Assembly (NCBI GenBank): GCA_964415365.1
Contig: CAYPYW010000009.1
Span: 1-64,000, forward strand
Source: Hydromicrobium sp964415365
GTDB lineage: Bacteria > Actinomycetota > Humimicrobiia > Humimicrobiales > Humimicrobiaceae
Length of the DNA stretch: 64,000 bases
Direction of reading: 5' to 3'
A program made the position numbers and the translations under genes. The notes beneath the pieces were generated by a model. It had not been told where the DNA came from and did not search any database. It saw only the letters and a list, made by a program, of their open reading frames with translations. Positions within the stretch are counted from its first letter, which is position 1. Each line of letters starts with the position of its first letter. Of this stretch, positions 8,362-17,863 are shown in pieces.

Positions 8362-9750
8362 ATGAAAGTAGCGTTTAAATGGCTGGTAGTCGTCGTGATT
8401 TGCCTTGCCTTTATTACGGGTTTTACTTTTACCGGTTGTAGTAAAGAAACAAAATCAAATGAGGATACTACTGAAGAAGTTAATGTAGAAGAGAGCAACC
8501 AGGAGGAAATGAATACAGAAGAGGAGGTTGGTGCCCAGGAAGAGGTCTCCGAAACGGAGAAAGTTGTTGTACAATTTGCTAATTTCCATTCAGCCGAGGA
8601 ACAAACCAGAGAAGTTTTTGATTATTTGATTTCATCATTTGAGGCTGATAATCCTGATATTGAAATTGAAAATATGCCTCTTCCTTACGAACAGACCCAG
8701 CAACAAACTCTGATAGCAGCGTCTGCCGGAAATGCACCTGATATAATAGAGTTAGTCCCCATGTGGGTTCCTGTGCTTGCAGAGATAGGGGCACTTGCAG
8801 ATCTAACCGAATATTATACAGCTGATGAGTTATCGGATATACCCAGTGGTTCATTGAACGGAGGAAAAATCGGGGATAGTTTGTATAGTATACCCTTAGT
8901 AATAAATCCTGTTGTGGTCTACACCTCAAAAGCTCTGTTGGAACAGGCAGGATTACCTGTGGAAGTTCCTGATACATGGGATGATTTTAAGGTAGCAATT
9001 AAGAGAATATCCGAACTGGGTGAAGATATCTATGGTTTTGGTGCCAGAGTAGATAAGTCCGTGAATTCTGCTTATTGGATGTTTGCTCCCCTCTGGGGAT
9101 TCGGAGGAAATTTTGAGGATGAGAATGGCCAGATAGTCCTGGGAGATACTGATGGTTTTGTGAAAACGCTGGACTGGTATCAGGAACTTGCCCTTGAAGA
9201 ACAAATACCTCTAGGAGTTGGAGTGCGTGATATAAGAAATGTTTTTGCGCAAAATGCTAATCTTGGTTTCACCCTTGATGTAAGCGGTGCACTAATAGTT
9301 TATCAGGACCTTAGTGGTAAAGGCGTGGATTATAATAATGATATAATCCTTGGATTGGTACCAAAAGCAGCCGATGGAAATAGATACAATATCGGAAATG
9401 ATAATGTTTTCGGTGTGGCAGCTCAGAGTGAGGTCAAAGAAGAAGCTGTAAGATTTATAAAATATATGACTCAGGATCCGGAAACTGTAAAATATTTATA
9501 TGACAGTTTTGGATGGGTTCCGACTTACAGAAGTATGATTGAAAACGATCCATATTATAGTGATCAGGAACTTCTAAAAACAACAATCGAAGCTGCTGAT
9601 ATCGCCAACACCAATCCTTCAAAGAATCCAAAGTTTATAAATGCTCTGGATTTCATAGCTGTCGCTATGCAGAAAGCGATTCTGGGTGATGATACAACCA
9701 AGGCAGCGGAAGAAGCAGTCTCTTCCATAAAGATCCTGTATGGACAATAG
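8362..9750 (+). CDS. ABC transporter sugar-binding lipoprotein (family 1)
   Basis: A 462-residue secreted lipoprotein. Residues 1-25 are a signal peptide ending in lipobox FTGC with the acylated Cys at 26. An acidic low-complexity linker, rich in Glu, runs from about 30 to 73. The mature domain shows the family 1 (UgpB/MalE-like) pattern: FANFHSAEEQTREVFDYLISSFE, ASAGNAPDIIELVPMWVPVLA, and a late GVAAQSEVKEEAVRFIKYMTQDPETVKYLY. It should capture a sugar or polyol outside the membrane and deliver it to the two permeases encoded next. AAAGGAG lies 5-11 nt before the ATG. A perfect stem-loop after the stop may raise its expression over the permeases. Ligand unknown. Confidence 0.9.
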   Translation: MKVAFKWLVVVVICLAFITGFTFTGCSKETKSNEDTTEEVNVEESNQEEMNTEEEVGAQEEVSETEKVVVQFANFHSAEEQTREVFDYLISSFEADNPDIEIENMPLPYEQTQQQTLIAASAGNAPDIIELVPMWVPVLAEIGALADLTEYYTADELSDIPSGSLNGGKIGDSLYSIPLVINPVVVYTSKALLEQAGLPVEVPDTWDDFKVAIKRISELGEDIYGFGARVDKSVNSAYWMFAPLWGFGGNFEDENGQIVLGDTDGFVKTLDWYQELALEEQIPLGVGVRDIRNVFAQNANLGFTLDVSGALIVYQDLSGKGVDYNNDIILGLVPKAADGNRYNIGNDNVFGVAAQSEVKEEAVRFIKYMTQDPETVKYLYDSFGWVPTYRSMIENDPYYSDQELLKTTIEAADIANTNPSKNPKFINALDFIAVAMQKAILGDDTTKAAEEAVSSIKILYGQ

Positions 9751-9768
9751 ATAAGAGGCATGAAAAGT

Positions 9769-9800
9769 ATAAAGGCAGCAACAAAATTTGCTGCCTTTAT
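9769..9800 (+). terminator. Perfect intercistronic stem-loop after the binding-protein gene
   Basis: ATAAAGGCAGCAA (9769-9781) and TTGCTGCCTTTAT (9788-9800) form a perfect 13-bp stem with a 6-nt loop. No T-run follows, so full termination is doubtful. In other binding-protein operons such hairpins protect the upstream message or attenuate the permease genes, giving more binding protein than permease. Confidence 0.7.
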
Positions 9801-9858
9801 ATTAAGAAAATCATAATCATACCGATCCAATAATAACATCATTAAAGATATTGTTATA

Positions 9859-10752
9859 ATGCTAAGTAAAACCAGAAATATAAAAAAGGTATTTAATCAA
9901 AAACTATTTCCATATTATTTATTGATACCCGCATTTATTATCAGTACCTTGGTAATAGTCTATCCGGTCATAAATGGGCTTATGGTAAGCTTCACTGATT
10001 ACAGTCTTATAAATACCACTTACAGCTGGAATAATTTTCATAATTATATTGAAATCTTTACTGATGCAAACTACAGGGGCATATTTTTCAATACTTTTTT
10101 CATAGTGTTCATATCGGTAGTGATACAACTGTTTTTTGGTCTGGTATTAGCGCTGTTGCTGGATAGCAATATTCCGTTTCGAAATTTTTTCAGAAGTGCA
10201 GTCTTTGTTATATGGATTACTCCAATGATTGTATCAGCCCTTCTGTGGATGATAATATACAATAATGAATTTGGAATATTGAATTACCTGATCAAGATAC
10301 TTTTAAAGGTAAGCGACAATATTTCATGGATTTCAGCCGTGTGGCCGGCAAGGTTTGCGTTAATTATAGTATATGGTTGGCGTGGTATTCCTTTTTTCAT
10401 GGTTATGCTACTTGCTGCTCTTCAAACTATTCCAGAAAATTTAGTAGATGCCAGCAGGACTGATGGAGCAAATACCATACAGGTTTTCAAATATATTACA
10501 TATCCGATTATAAAACCAATCCTATTGCTGGCATGCCTCCTTTCTGCAGTGAATCTATTTCAGGACATAACCCTGATTTTTATTCTAACAGGTGGAGGAC
10601 CGATAAATGCGACAACAACTGTGGCACTATATATTTATAAAGAAGCATTTGAATTTTTCAATACAGGAAAGGCTGCTTCTCTGGGGATCATATGGCTTAT
10701 CATATTGGCTATTTTTGCTATATTTTATGTTAGAAATGTATCAAAAGAATAA
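9859..10752 (+). CDS. Sugar ABC transporter permease, MalF/UgpA type
   Basis: A 297-residue membrane protein with about six hydrophobic segments; the first is LIPAFIISTLVIVYPVINGL near residues 22-41. The coupling-helix (EAA) loop lies near 192-215, with NLVDASRTDGANTIQVFKYI followed by TYPIIKP. It pairs with the second permease, encoded directly after it, and with the upstream binding lipoprotein. No ATPase gene is present in the window, so the transporter must borrow an MsmK/UgpC-like ATPase encoded elsewhere, a common situation for this family. Start ATG has no obvious ribosome site. Confidence 0.9.
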   Translation: MLSKTRNIKKVFNQKLFPYYLLIPAFIISTLVIVYPVINGLMVSFTDYSLINTTYSWNNFHNYIEIFTDANYRGIFFNTFFIVFISVVIQLFFGLVLALLLDSNIPFRNFFRSAVFVIWITPMIVSALLWMIIYNNEFGILNYLIKILLKVSDNISWISAVWPARFALIIVYGWRGIPFFMVMLLAALQTIPENLVDASRTDGANTIQVFKYITYPIIKPILLLACLLSAVNLFQDITLIFILTGGGPINATTTVALYIYKEAFEFFNTGKAASLGIIWLIILAIFAIFYVRNVSKE

Positions 10753-11601
10753 ATGATGAATATTGTAATCAATAAAAAAAAGTTAAGCAAAATAGTAAGA
10801 TTAATTATAGTCATTGTGATAGTGCTGGTAATCCTGTCCCCGATTTTTTGGATGGTTAAGATTTCATTTACCCCCAAAACGGAAGTCTTTAAAATGCCAC
10901 CAAAAATATTTTCCGGTAATTTCAGCATACAGGGCTACATAAATGTATTTAAAAGCAGTTATTTCTTCAGATATTATTTGAATAGCTTAATTGTAGCATC
11001 TGGTACGATAGTAGTATGCTTATTCTGTGGCATTTTAGCTGGTTATTCTTTTTCCAGATTCAAATTTGGTGGGAAAAAGATATTAATGGTTTTCATATTA
11101 TTTGCCCAGATGTTTCCGGCCGCCTTATTGATTATATCATTGTATAAGTTATTTCTTGATCTGAAGCTCTATAATACCTACTTTGCCATAATTCTGGCAC
11201 ATTCCACTTTTGCCCTTCCTCTGACAACTTGGATTATTAAAAGCTATTTCGATTCAGTACCAAAGGAACTGGAGGAAGCTGCCTATATAGATGGCTGCAG
11301 TAGGATGAGAACATTGACAACAATAATAGTACCCATAAGTTTTCCGGGGATAGTTGCAGCAGGCATATACATATTTATTTATTCCTGGAATGACTTTATT
11401 TTTGGTCTTACCCTGGTGAATTCCGATTCACTCAGGATTCTGACACCCGGTATAACATTAACTTTTATAGGGCAATTCGAATATCTGTGGGTGGAAATGA
11501 TGTCTGCTTCAGTAATAATATCTTTACCCATTATTTTGCTATTTTTGTTCTTACAGCGTTATTTTATAAAAGGTCTTACTGCTGGAGCGGTAAAAGAATA
11601 A
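10753..11601 (+). CDS. Sugar ABC transporter permease, MalG/UgpE type
   Basis: A 282-residue membrane protein that begins immediately after the stop codon of the first permease (translational coupling is likely; an adjacent in-frame ATG at 10756 is equally possible). The EAA loop is EEAAYIDGCSRMRTLTTIIV at about residues 173-192, followed by PISFPGI, with the expected six membrane segments and a basic C-terminus. It completes the heterodimeric channel for the sugar bound by the upstream lipoprotein. The segment order and length are normal for MalG relatives. Confidence 0.9.
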   Translation: MMNIVINKKKLSKIVRLIIVIVIVLVILSPIFWMVKISFTPKTEVFKMPPKIFSGNFSIQGYINVFKSSYFFRYYLNSLIVASGTIVVCLFCGILAGYSFSRFKFGGKKILMVFILFAQMFPAALLIISLYKLFLDLKLYNTYFAIILAHSTFALPLTTWIIKSYFDSVPKELEEAAYIDGCSRMRTLTTIIVPISFPGIVAAGIYIFIYSWNDFIFGLTLVNSDSLRILTPGITLTFIGQFEYLWVEMMSASVIISLPIILLFLFLQRYFIKGLTAGAVKE

Positions 11602-11650
11602 ATTCAATGAAGATCATGTTAGACATAAACGATATTTGGAGGTAAAAAAC

Positions 11651-13141
11651 ATGAATGTCATTCTGGTGATATTTGATTCTTTGAGAAAAGATTGCATAAG
11701 TTCCATAGGCAAACCGCCCTGGGATAAAGTCAAAACCCCAAATCTTGATAAATTTATCGAAGAATCTTTTATGATGGACAGGTGTTATCCGGAATCACTT
11801 CCTACGCTTCAGGCCAGGAAAGCTATATATACCGGTAAAAGAACATATCCATTCATAGACGGTGACATAGTATTGAAAGGCGATTTCCTGGGAGCCCCGG
11901 GCTGGGGGCCGATTCCCGAAGATCAATCTTCTATATCCGAAATATTTCAACAGAATGGTTATACCACCGCCCTGATATCCAGTGTGCCGCATATGTTCAA
12001 GCCGTCAAAGAATTTTCACAGGGGATTCGATGAATGGGTATGGATAAGAGGATATGAGGTGGATACATATAGATCGGGACCGATTCCTGGTGATGATGAA
12101 ATATATAAATGGCTTCCCCGAGAGTTATGCAGCATAAATAAAAACTATTATGAGTTCATGAAAAAATGCCTGATAAATATAAATGATGTTAAGAAGGAAG
12201 AGGATTATAGTGTGGCAAGAGTCATGAGGGAAGGAGTCAGATGGCTCGAGCAAAACAAAGATATTGATAAGAAATTTCTAATTATTGAGTCTTTTGCGCC
12301 TCACGAACCGTTCTTTGTACCGGAACACTATAGCCAGATGTATTTTGATGGAGATGGTCCGCAACAGGTCCTGTCTTTATATTCAGAGACAGATAATATC
12401 AACCCGTCGATTGTCATAAAAACCCAGGCCAATTACAGCGGTCTCGTCACAATGTGTGACCGATGGTTCGGATATTTTATGGATTCGATCAGAAATTTGA
12501 ATATGCTGGATGATACTCTGATAATCGTTACTTCCGACCACGGACATTCCGTGGGCGATAACAATTGGATCGGGAAAAGAGGATACCCGTCTTCAAAGGA
12601 AATAATGGATATACCATTATTCATAAGACATCCTGACGATGGCCTGGGGCGAAATATCAAACTCGATATGATGGTGCAGCATACCGATATACCTGCCTTT
12701 ATAATGGACGCAGCCGGGGTAGATAAAAGATTAAAAAAATATTCCAGAATGTTCTTTATAAATCACAAGACAGTGGAAAAGAAAGACTGGGAGGCTGTAG
12801 ATGACCTGCATGGCATTTCTTTCTACAAAAATTTAACCGGCAGGAAAGATACATTCAGAAATCATGTGACAATAGGATGGGGCTCCGCTGTGACGGTAAT
12901 AAAAGATAACTGGTGGCTGAATATCAAGGTAAACGGAAAGGGAGCATTATTATACAACCTCCAACGTGATAGTCTGCTTGAAAGTAATGTAGCATCAGAA
13001 AATCCTGAAATAATAAACTCCCTATTCGATATAGCACTTAAGGATGCTGGTGGAAGCTTTCCTGATTATCTCATCGAATTGGCTGATAATGAACTGGATG
13101 CACCGGGTTGTAGCGATCTGGTGGCCAGAAAGACATGTTAA
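11651..13141 (+). CDS. Sulfatase-fold hydrolase lacking the formylglycine motif
   Basis: A 496-residue member of the alkaline phosphatase/sulfatase superfamily. Metal and fold motifs are visible: NVILVIFDSLRKD at the N-terminus (Asp9), TPNLDKF near 29-35 and TSDHGHSVGDN near 294-304. The position of the sulfatase signature C-x-P-x-R reads T52-L-Q-A-R56, so neither the Cys converted to formylglycine nor the Pro is present. A Thr nucleophile, as in phosphodiester- or phosphonate-cleaving relatives, is more likely than classical sulfate-ester hydrolysis. There is no signal peptide, so it acts in the cytoplasm, probably after import. GGAGGT (11638-11643) lies 7 nt before the ATG, which rules out the in-frame TTG at 11636. 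Confidence 0.88.
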   Translation: MNVILVIFDSLRKDCISSIGKPPWDKVKTPNLDKFIEESFMMDRCYPESLPTLQARKAIYTGKRTYPFIDGDIVLKGDFLGAPGWGPIPEDQSSISEIFQQNGYTTALISSVPHMFKPSKNFHRGFDEWVWIRGYEVDTYRSGPIPGDDEIYKWLPRELCSINKNYYEFMKKCLININDVKKEEDYSVARVMREGVRWLEQNKDIDKKFLIIESFAPHEPFFVPEHYSQMYFDGDGPQQVLSLYSETDNINPSIVIKTQANYSGLVTMCDRWFGYFMDSIRNLNMLDDTLIIVTSDHGHSVGDNNWIGKRGYPSSKEIMDIPLFIRHPDDGLGRNIKLDMMVQHTDIPAFIMDAAGVDKRLKKYSRMFFINHKTVEKKDWEAVDDLHGISFYKNLTGRKDTFRNHVTIGWGSAVTVIKDNWWLNIKVNGKGALLYNLQRDSLLESNVASENPEIINSLFDIALKDAGGSFPDYLIELADNELDAPGCSDLVARKTC

Positions 13142-13163
13142 CGAAGTAATGCCAGAAAACAGG

Positions 13164-13191
13164 CTGGAGCTGTGGCAGGTATTTGCTCCAG
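13164..13191 (+). repeat. Inverted repeat after the sulfatase-fold gene
   Basis: CTGGAGC (13164-13170) pairs with GCTCCAG (13185-13191) around a 14-nt loop in the 162-bp gap before the kinase-phosphatase gene. No T-run follows. It may be an intercistronic mRNA element; no promoter is obvious in the gap. Confidence 0.4.
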
Positions 13192-13303
13192 AATGAGTAA
13201 GCTTTGAAGAAACCGGTTTGATCCAGCGGCCCCGTCGGATTGCTTATCTATCATATTATTTCTGTAATTTGACCGAAGACAGTTTACCTGCAAAAGGATA
13301 TGA

Positions 13304-15193
13304 ATGAATAATAAGATTAAACATATTTTAGATAAAATAGAAGAAGTAAAGATAGGCATATATGGTGACTTCTGTATCGATTTTTATATGTTTTTAGATC
13401 CCAAAGGTTCCGAGGTTTCAGTGGAGACAGGACACAGGGGAGAGAGCGCGGAATCCTTTTGTTGCAATCTTGGAGGAGCTTCCAATATAGTACAAAATAT
13501 TGCTGCCATGAAGCCCGGAAAGATCATGACTGTAGGAGTGATCGGAAATGATGTATTTGGAAGGGAGATAATAAAGAAATTCAATGATCTCAGGGTCGAC
13601 ATAAAATATCTGGTAACCCAGGAGAGTGGTTTTAATACCTATACATATATTAAGAGATATCTGGATGAGACGGAATTGCCGAGGATAGATATCGGTTTTA
13701 ATAACCACCGCAGTCTGGAAACGGACATGACCATCTTGAAAGGGATTGAGAATATACTGGTATCATGTGATGCGTTTATTTTCAATCAGCAAATTCCCGG
13801 GAGCATTAATAATGATTTCTTTATTAAAAAAATCAATGAAATATTTAAAAATAACTGGGATAAGATAATAATCCTCGACAGCAGACACTACGGAGACAGG
13901 ATTAAATATGCTTACAGAAAGACAAACGATTTTGAAGCCTATCAGTTGGTAAACGAAAAAAAGCATGAGAATAATGATATCGAGAATCTGAAAGACTGTG
14001 CTAGGAAGTTATATGAAATGTATGAAAAACCCTTATTCATTACCAGGGGTCCTCTGGGGATGATAACTTTTGATGATAATGGTTTTCATAAAATCGAGGG
14101 TATTAACATAAAAAAGAAAATAGATCCGGTAGGGGCAGGAGATACTGTTACAAGTCTTCTGGCATTATGCCTGGGTTGTGGTGAAAAACCTGAAGACGCA
14201 GCCTATTTTGCAAATATAGGGGCCTCCGTAACGGTCCAAAAGGTTTTTGGCACAGGTGCTGTTACTCCTGAGGAAATATTACTTGCTTCCGAGGATATTG
14301 ACTTTATCTATAACCCTGAATTGGCCCAGGACAGGAGAAAGGCAGAGTATTTTAAGAAAAGCGAAATCGAGATATGTTCTGACTTTGACTTTCTGACTCT
14401 TAGAAAAATCAAACATGTGCTTTTCGATCATGACGGGACTATAAGTACTCTTCGCCAGGGCTGGGAAAAAATAATGGAAGAGATAATGATCAAGTGCATA
14501 CTTGGTAAAAAGTATCTTACCGCTGATATGGATATATTTGAGAGAGTAAGGGAGAGGGTTATTTCATACATAGAAGCCTCGACAGGAGTACAGACGATTA
14601 TACAGATGGAAGCCCTTGTGGATATCATAAGAGAGTTTCAGATCGTATCTGAAGATGAAATTCTGGATAAATATGAGTATAAAAAAATATATAACCGGGA
14701 ACTTATGAAAATAGTTAATAAAAATATTGCTAAATTACAAAATAAAGAATTTGACACCCTGGATTTTACTATCAAGAATGCCGTCAATTTTTTAAAAGAT
14801 ATAAGCGGTAGGGGGGTAAAACTATACCTGGCAAGTGGAACTGATGTGGAGGATGCCATAAATGAATCAAAGATGCTGGGATATTATGATTTGTTTGAAG
14901 GCAGGGTATATGGTGCGTTAAATGATATATCCAGGTATTCAAAGAAAATTATTATAAATAATATTATTACAGATAATAATCTGGCAGGTCCCGAACTTGC
15001 AATATTTGGTGATGGTCCGGTTGAGGTGAGAGAATGCAGGAAAAGAGGAGGGATTGCCATAGGGGTTGCGAGTGATGAGATAAGGCGATATGGAATTAAT
15101 CAAAGAAAGAGGACAAGATTGATAAAGGCTGGTGCCCATATTATAATTCCGGACTTTTCACAGGCTAAAACTCTATTGGAAATCTTATTTTAG
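13304..15193 (+). CDS. PfkB-family sugar kinase fused to a HAD phosphatase
   Basis: A 629-residue two-domain protein. Residues 1-330 are a PfkB/ribokinase-family kinase: KIGIYGDFCIDFYMF and NLGGASNIVQNIAAM at the N-terminus resemble the HldE/RfaE heptose-phosphate kinase branch, and DPVGAGDT with the catalytic Asp falls near residue 276. Residues about 365-629 are a HAD hydrolase: motif I FDHDGT near 374-379, the Thr/Ser motif LASGTD, and motif IV FGDGPVEVRECRKRGG near 568-583. A kinase and a phosphatase in one chain would suit sequential phosphorylation and dephosphorylation, as in the GmhA-HldE-GmhB heptose route; the gmhA-like gene in this island supports that idea, but the substrate is inferred. 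AAAGGA precedes the ATG. Confidence 0.88.
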   Translation: MNNKIKHILDKIEEVKIGIYGDFCIDFYMFLDPKGSEVSVETGHRGESAESFCCNLGGASNIVQNIAAMKPGKIMTVGVIGNDVFGREIIKKFNDLRVDIKYLVTQESGFNTYTYIKRYLDETELPRIDIGFNNHRSLETDMTILKGIENILVSCDAFIFNQQIPGSINNDFFIKKINEIFKNNWDKIIILDSRHYGDRIKYAYRKTNDFEAYQLVNEKKHENNDIENLKDCARKLYEMYEKPLFITRGPLGMITFDDNGFHKIEGINIKKKIDPVGAGDTVTSLLALCLGCGEKPEDAAYFANIGASVTVQKVFGTGAVTPEEILLASEDIDFIYNPELAQDRRKAEYFKKSEIEICSDFDFLTLRKIKHVLFDHDGTISTLRQGWEKIMEEIMIKCILGKKYLTADMDIFERVRERVISYIEASTGVQTIIQMEALVDIIREFQIVSEDEILDKYEYKKIYNRELMKIVNKNIAKLQNKEFDTLDFTIKNAVNFLKDISGRGVKLYLASGTDVEDAINESKMLGYYDLFEGRVYGALNDISRYSKKIIINNIITDNNLAGPELAIFGDGPVEVRECRKRGGIAIGVASDEIRRYGINQRKRTRLIKAGAHIIIPDFSQAKTLLEILF

Positions 15194-15252
15194 TATGTTT
15201 AGTATGAAAAATGGACTTATTGATAAACAAAATTATTGAAAGGCAATTTTTT

Positions 15253-16515
15253 ATGAATGATGTTGATGCTCTTGTAAAGAAAAGTGAAAAATATTTGATC
15301 GAAGAACTTTTACCATTCTGGATCAATAGATGCTGGGATGAGAAAAATGGAGGTTTCATAACCAATTTTGACGAGAATGGTAATGATACTGGACTGGACG
15401 AAAAATCATTATTGTCTCAGACCCGCATGCTCTATTCCCTATCTTCAGCGCTAAGATCCGGCTATCTGGAGGACAGTATAAAATCTTTGTTGGGAGATAG
15501 TGTAAATTTTTTAATGGAGAAGATGTGGGATAAAAAATACGGAGGGTTTTACTGGATGGCAGACAGATCTGGGAATATAAATATAAATAATAAAATTCTG
15601 TACGGCCAATCTTTTGCTATTCTGGCATTGAGCGAATACTCTTTATCAACAGGTGAGCAGATTGGAATAGAATATGCAAATATTACCTATGATTTAATCC
15701 AGAAATACTGCACGGATATATTATATGGTGGATATTATGAGATGTTTGAATGCAACTGGGACCGAAGTCCGGATGAAGGGGATAGAAAGACTTTTGATAC
15801 GCATATGCATCTTATGGAAGCATATACAACCTTTTATGAAAGTACTCGAAATAATCTGCATAGAACTAAATTAGTAGATATTGTCAATATTTTAACCAAA
15901 AAAATGCTACACCCCGAGTACAATACTAGCATTTCGCATTTTTCCAACGATTGGAAGCCTATTCCGCAGATTAGATTTGATATCATATGGGGCTTGGATA
16001 GGTTCCCTGAAAATGAAAATGGTGATAAGTCAAGTAACATTACATCATACGGCCATAATATCGAATTTGCATGGCTACTGATGGAGGCACTTGACATGTT
16101 GAATATAGATGATGGTGAATACATGAAAAAAGCTGAAAATATTTTTAGTACCACCATAGAAAATGGTATTGACTCCAAATATGGCGGTATTTTCGTGGAG
16201 GGATATCATTGGGGTGAACCAGTAGACAGGCAAAAAGAATTCTGGCAACAGGCAGAAGCGCTGGTAGGAACTCTGGAAGCTTTTATAAGGTTTAAGAAGA
16301 AAAACTTCTGGGAGGCATTTTTAAACGTCTATGATTTTGTTTTCAATAAAGTTATAAATCATAAGATAGGTGAATGGTGGCCGCTTCTGGATTGTGATGG
16401 AAAAGTCCTCTGGAAATACATGGGTAATTCATGGAAAATCAGCTACCATACTATAAGGTCCATGATACAGACAATCAAAAGATTAAAAATAATAAAAGAA
16501 AGAAGATTAGTCTAA
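15253..16515 (+). CDS. AGE-family sugar epimerase/isomerase
   Basis: A 420-residue N-acylglucosamine 2-epimerase family protein, an (alpha/alpha)6-barrel that catalyses aldose-ketose isomerisation or C2 epimerisation (cellobiose 2-epimerase, YihS-type sulfoquinovose isomerase and mannose isomerase are relatives). Family features are LLPFWINRCWDEKNGGFI near the start, QTRMLYSLS, DTHMHLMEAY near residue 182, GHNIEFAWLLMEAL near 266 with the general acid/base His, and WQQAEALVG. ATG 15253 with AAAGG upstream gives the usual N-terminus; ATG 15211 would add 14 residues. The UroD gene starts 2 bp after its stop. Placement suggests it prepares the imported sugar for the kinase. Confidence 0.85.
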   Translation: MNDVDALVKKSEKYLIEELLPFWINRCWDEKNGGFITNFDENGNDTGLDEKSLLSQTRMLYSLSSALRSGYLEDSIKSLLGDSVNFLMEKMWDKKYGGFYWMADRSGNININNKILYGQSFAILALSEYSLSTGEQIGIEYANITYDLIQKYCTDILYGGYYEMFECNWDRSPDEGDRKTFDTHMHLMEAYTTFYESTRNNLHRTKLVDIVNILTKKMLHPEYNTSISHFSNDWKPIPQIRFDIIWGLDRFPENENGDKSSNITSYGHNIEFAWLLMEALDMLNIDDGEYMKKAENIFSTTIENGIDSKYGGIFVEGYHWGEPVDRQKEFWQQAEALVGTLEAFIRFKKKNFWEAFLNVYDFVFNKVINHKIGEWWPLLDCDGKVLWKYMGNSWKISYHTIRSMIQTIKRLKIIKERRLV

Positions 16516-16517
16516 GA

Positions 16518-17765
16518 ATGAATTCGAGAGAAAGAATACTTGAAGCATTATCACATAAGGTTACCGATAAACTTCCTGTCGATTTTGGTTCGTCCCTTAC
16601 CACCGGCATACATGTGAGCCAGGTCTATAAAATCCGTCAGTACTATGGGCTTGATGAACCGGGCACTCCTGTGAAAATCATTGATCCGTATCAGATGTTG
16701 GGCGAGATAAAAGATGATCTAAAAGATATTATAGGTATCGATGTTGCCCCACTTGATACGCCTCAGACTATTTTTGGATTCAGGAGAGAGAATTGGAAGG
16801 AATGGAAATTAGATGATAAAATTCCTGTTCTCGTTCCAGGGTTATTTAATACAGAAAAAAATGATGATGGGTCTCTGTACCAATACCCCCAGGGAGATAA
16901 AAATTATTCTCCAAGCGGAAAAATGCCATCCGGTGGTTTTTATTTTGATTCAATAATAAGGAAGAAAAATATCGATGAAGATATAAATCCTGGAGACAAT
17001 CTTGAAGAATTCAACATATTAAGTGAGGATGATTTATCCCTTTTAAAAAAGGAAGTTATCAATATATATAATTATTCAGTTCTTGGAACATTTGCTAATT
17101 CAAGTTTTGGAGATGTTGCTTTTGTTCCTGGTCCTATGCTGAAAGAACCAAAAGGAATAAGGGATATAGAAGAATGGTATATTTCTCTTGCCACCAGGAG
17201 AGATTATATAAAGAAAATATTTGAAGGTCAGTTGGAAATTGCCCTTGAAAATTACAGGGAAGTGAATAAGGCTATAGGGGAAAAAATTGATATAGTATAT
17301 ATTTCGGGAACGGATTTTGGAATGCAGCAGAGCCTTTTCATGTCTAAATATGATTACAGGGAATTATTCAAGCCTTTCCATAAAAGGATCAACGACTGGA
17401 TACATGAGAATACCAATTGGAAAACATTCATGCATAGCTGCGGAGCCATATTTGACCTGATTCCTGATTTTATTGAAGCAGGATTCGATATATTAAATCC
17501 GGTACAAATATCTGCAACTGAGATGGATCCGCTAAAATTAAAAAAAAGTTTCGGAGATTATATAACTTTCTGGGGTGGCGGAGTCGATACACAGAAAGTA
17601 TTGCCTATGGGTAGTCCTGATGAAGTAAGAAAGCAGGCAAGAGAAATGATTGAGATCTTTAACCAGGGTGGGGGCTTCGTATTTAATGCTGTCCACAATA
17701 TCCAGGCTAATATTCCTATTGAGAATATTATTGCTCTGATAGAGATAATACAGGAATATAGATGA
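16518..17765 (+). CDS. UroD-family protein 1 (MtaA-like methyltransferase relative)
   Basis: A 415-residue protein of the uroporphyrinogen decarboxylase/MtaA superfamily (TIM barrel). It begins MNSRERILEALSHK..KLPVDFG, the standard N-terminus of this branch. It carries H306-S-C-G, matching the zinc ligands of corrinoid-dependent methyltransferases such as MtaA, plus the late glycine-rich GGGFVFNAVHNIQANIP. True UroD residues for porphyrin binding are not evident, and no heme genes are near, so methyl transfer or an unrelated sugar reaction is more likely than heme synthesis. The gene starts 2 bp after the epimerase stop, so it belongs to the carbohydrate operon. No corrinoid protein is encoded nearby. 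Confidence 0.85.
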   Translation: MNSRERILEALSHKVTDKLPVDFGSSLTTGIHVSQVYKIRQYYGLDEPGTPVKIIDPYQMLGEIKDDLKDIIGIDVAPLDTPQTIFGFRRENWKEWKLDDKIPVLVPGLFNTEKNDDGSLYQYPQGDKNYSPSGKMPSGGFYFDSIIRKKNIDEDINPGDNLEEFNILSEDDLSLLKKEVINIYNYSVLGTFANSSFGDVAFVPGPMLKEPKGIRDIEEWYISLATRRDYIKKIFEGQLEIALENYREVNKAIGEKIDIVYISGTDFGMQQSLFMSKYDYRELFKPFHKRINDWIHENTNWKTFMHSCGAIFDLIPDFIEAGFDILNPVQISATEMDPLKLKKSFGDYITFWGGGVDTQKVLPMGSPDEVRKQAREMIEIFNQGGGFVFNAVHNIQANIPIENIIALIEIIQEYR

Positions 17766-17863
17766 CATTTTTAAAACCGGACTGGAAGATAATTTATAAG
17801 ACTATATCTCTATCTAATTTAAAAAATAATATTTTGTAAAATTACTTAATAAAGGAGGACTAT

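Noticed and set aside
16431..16517. N-terminal extension of UroD protein 1
   Set aside because: The extension lies inside the epimerase gene in another frame; ATG 16518 matches the family N-terminus.
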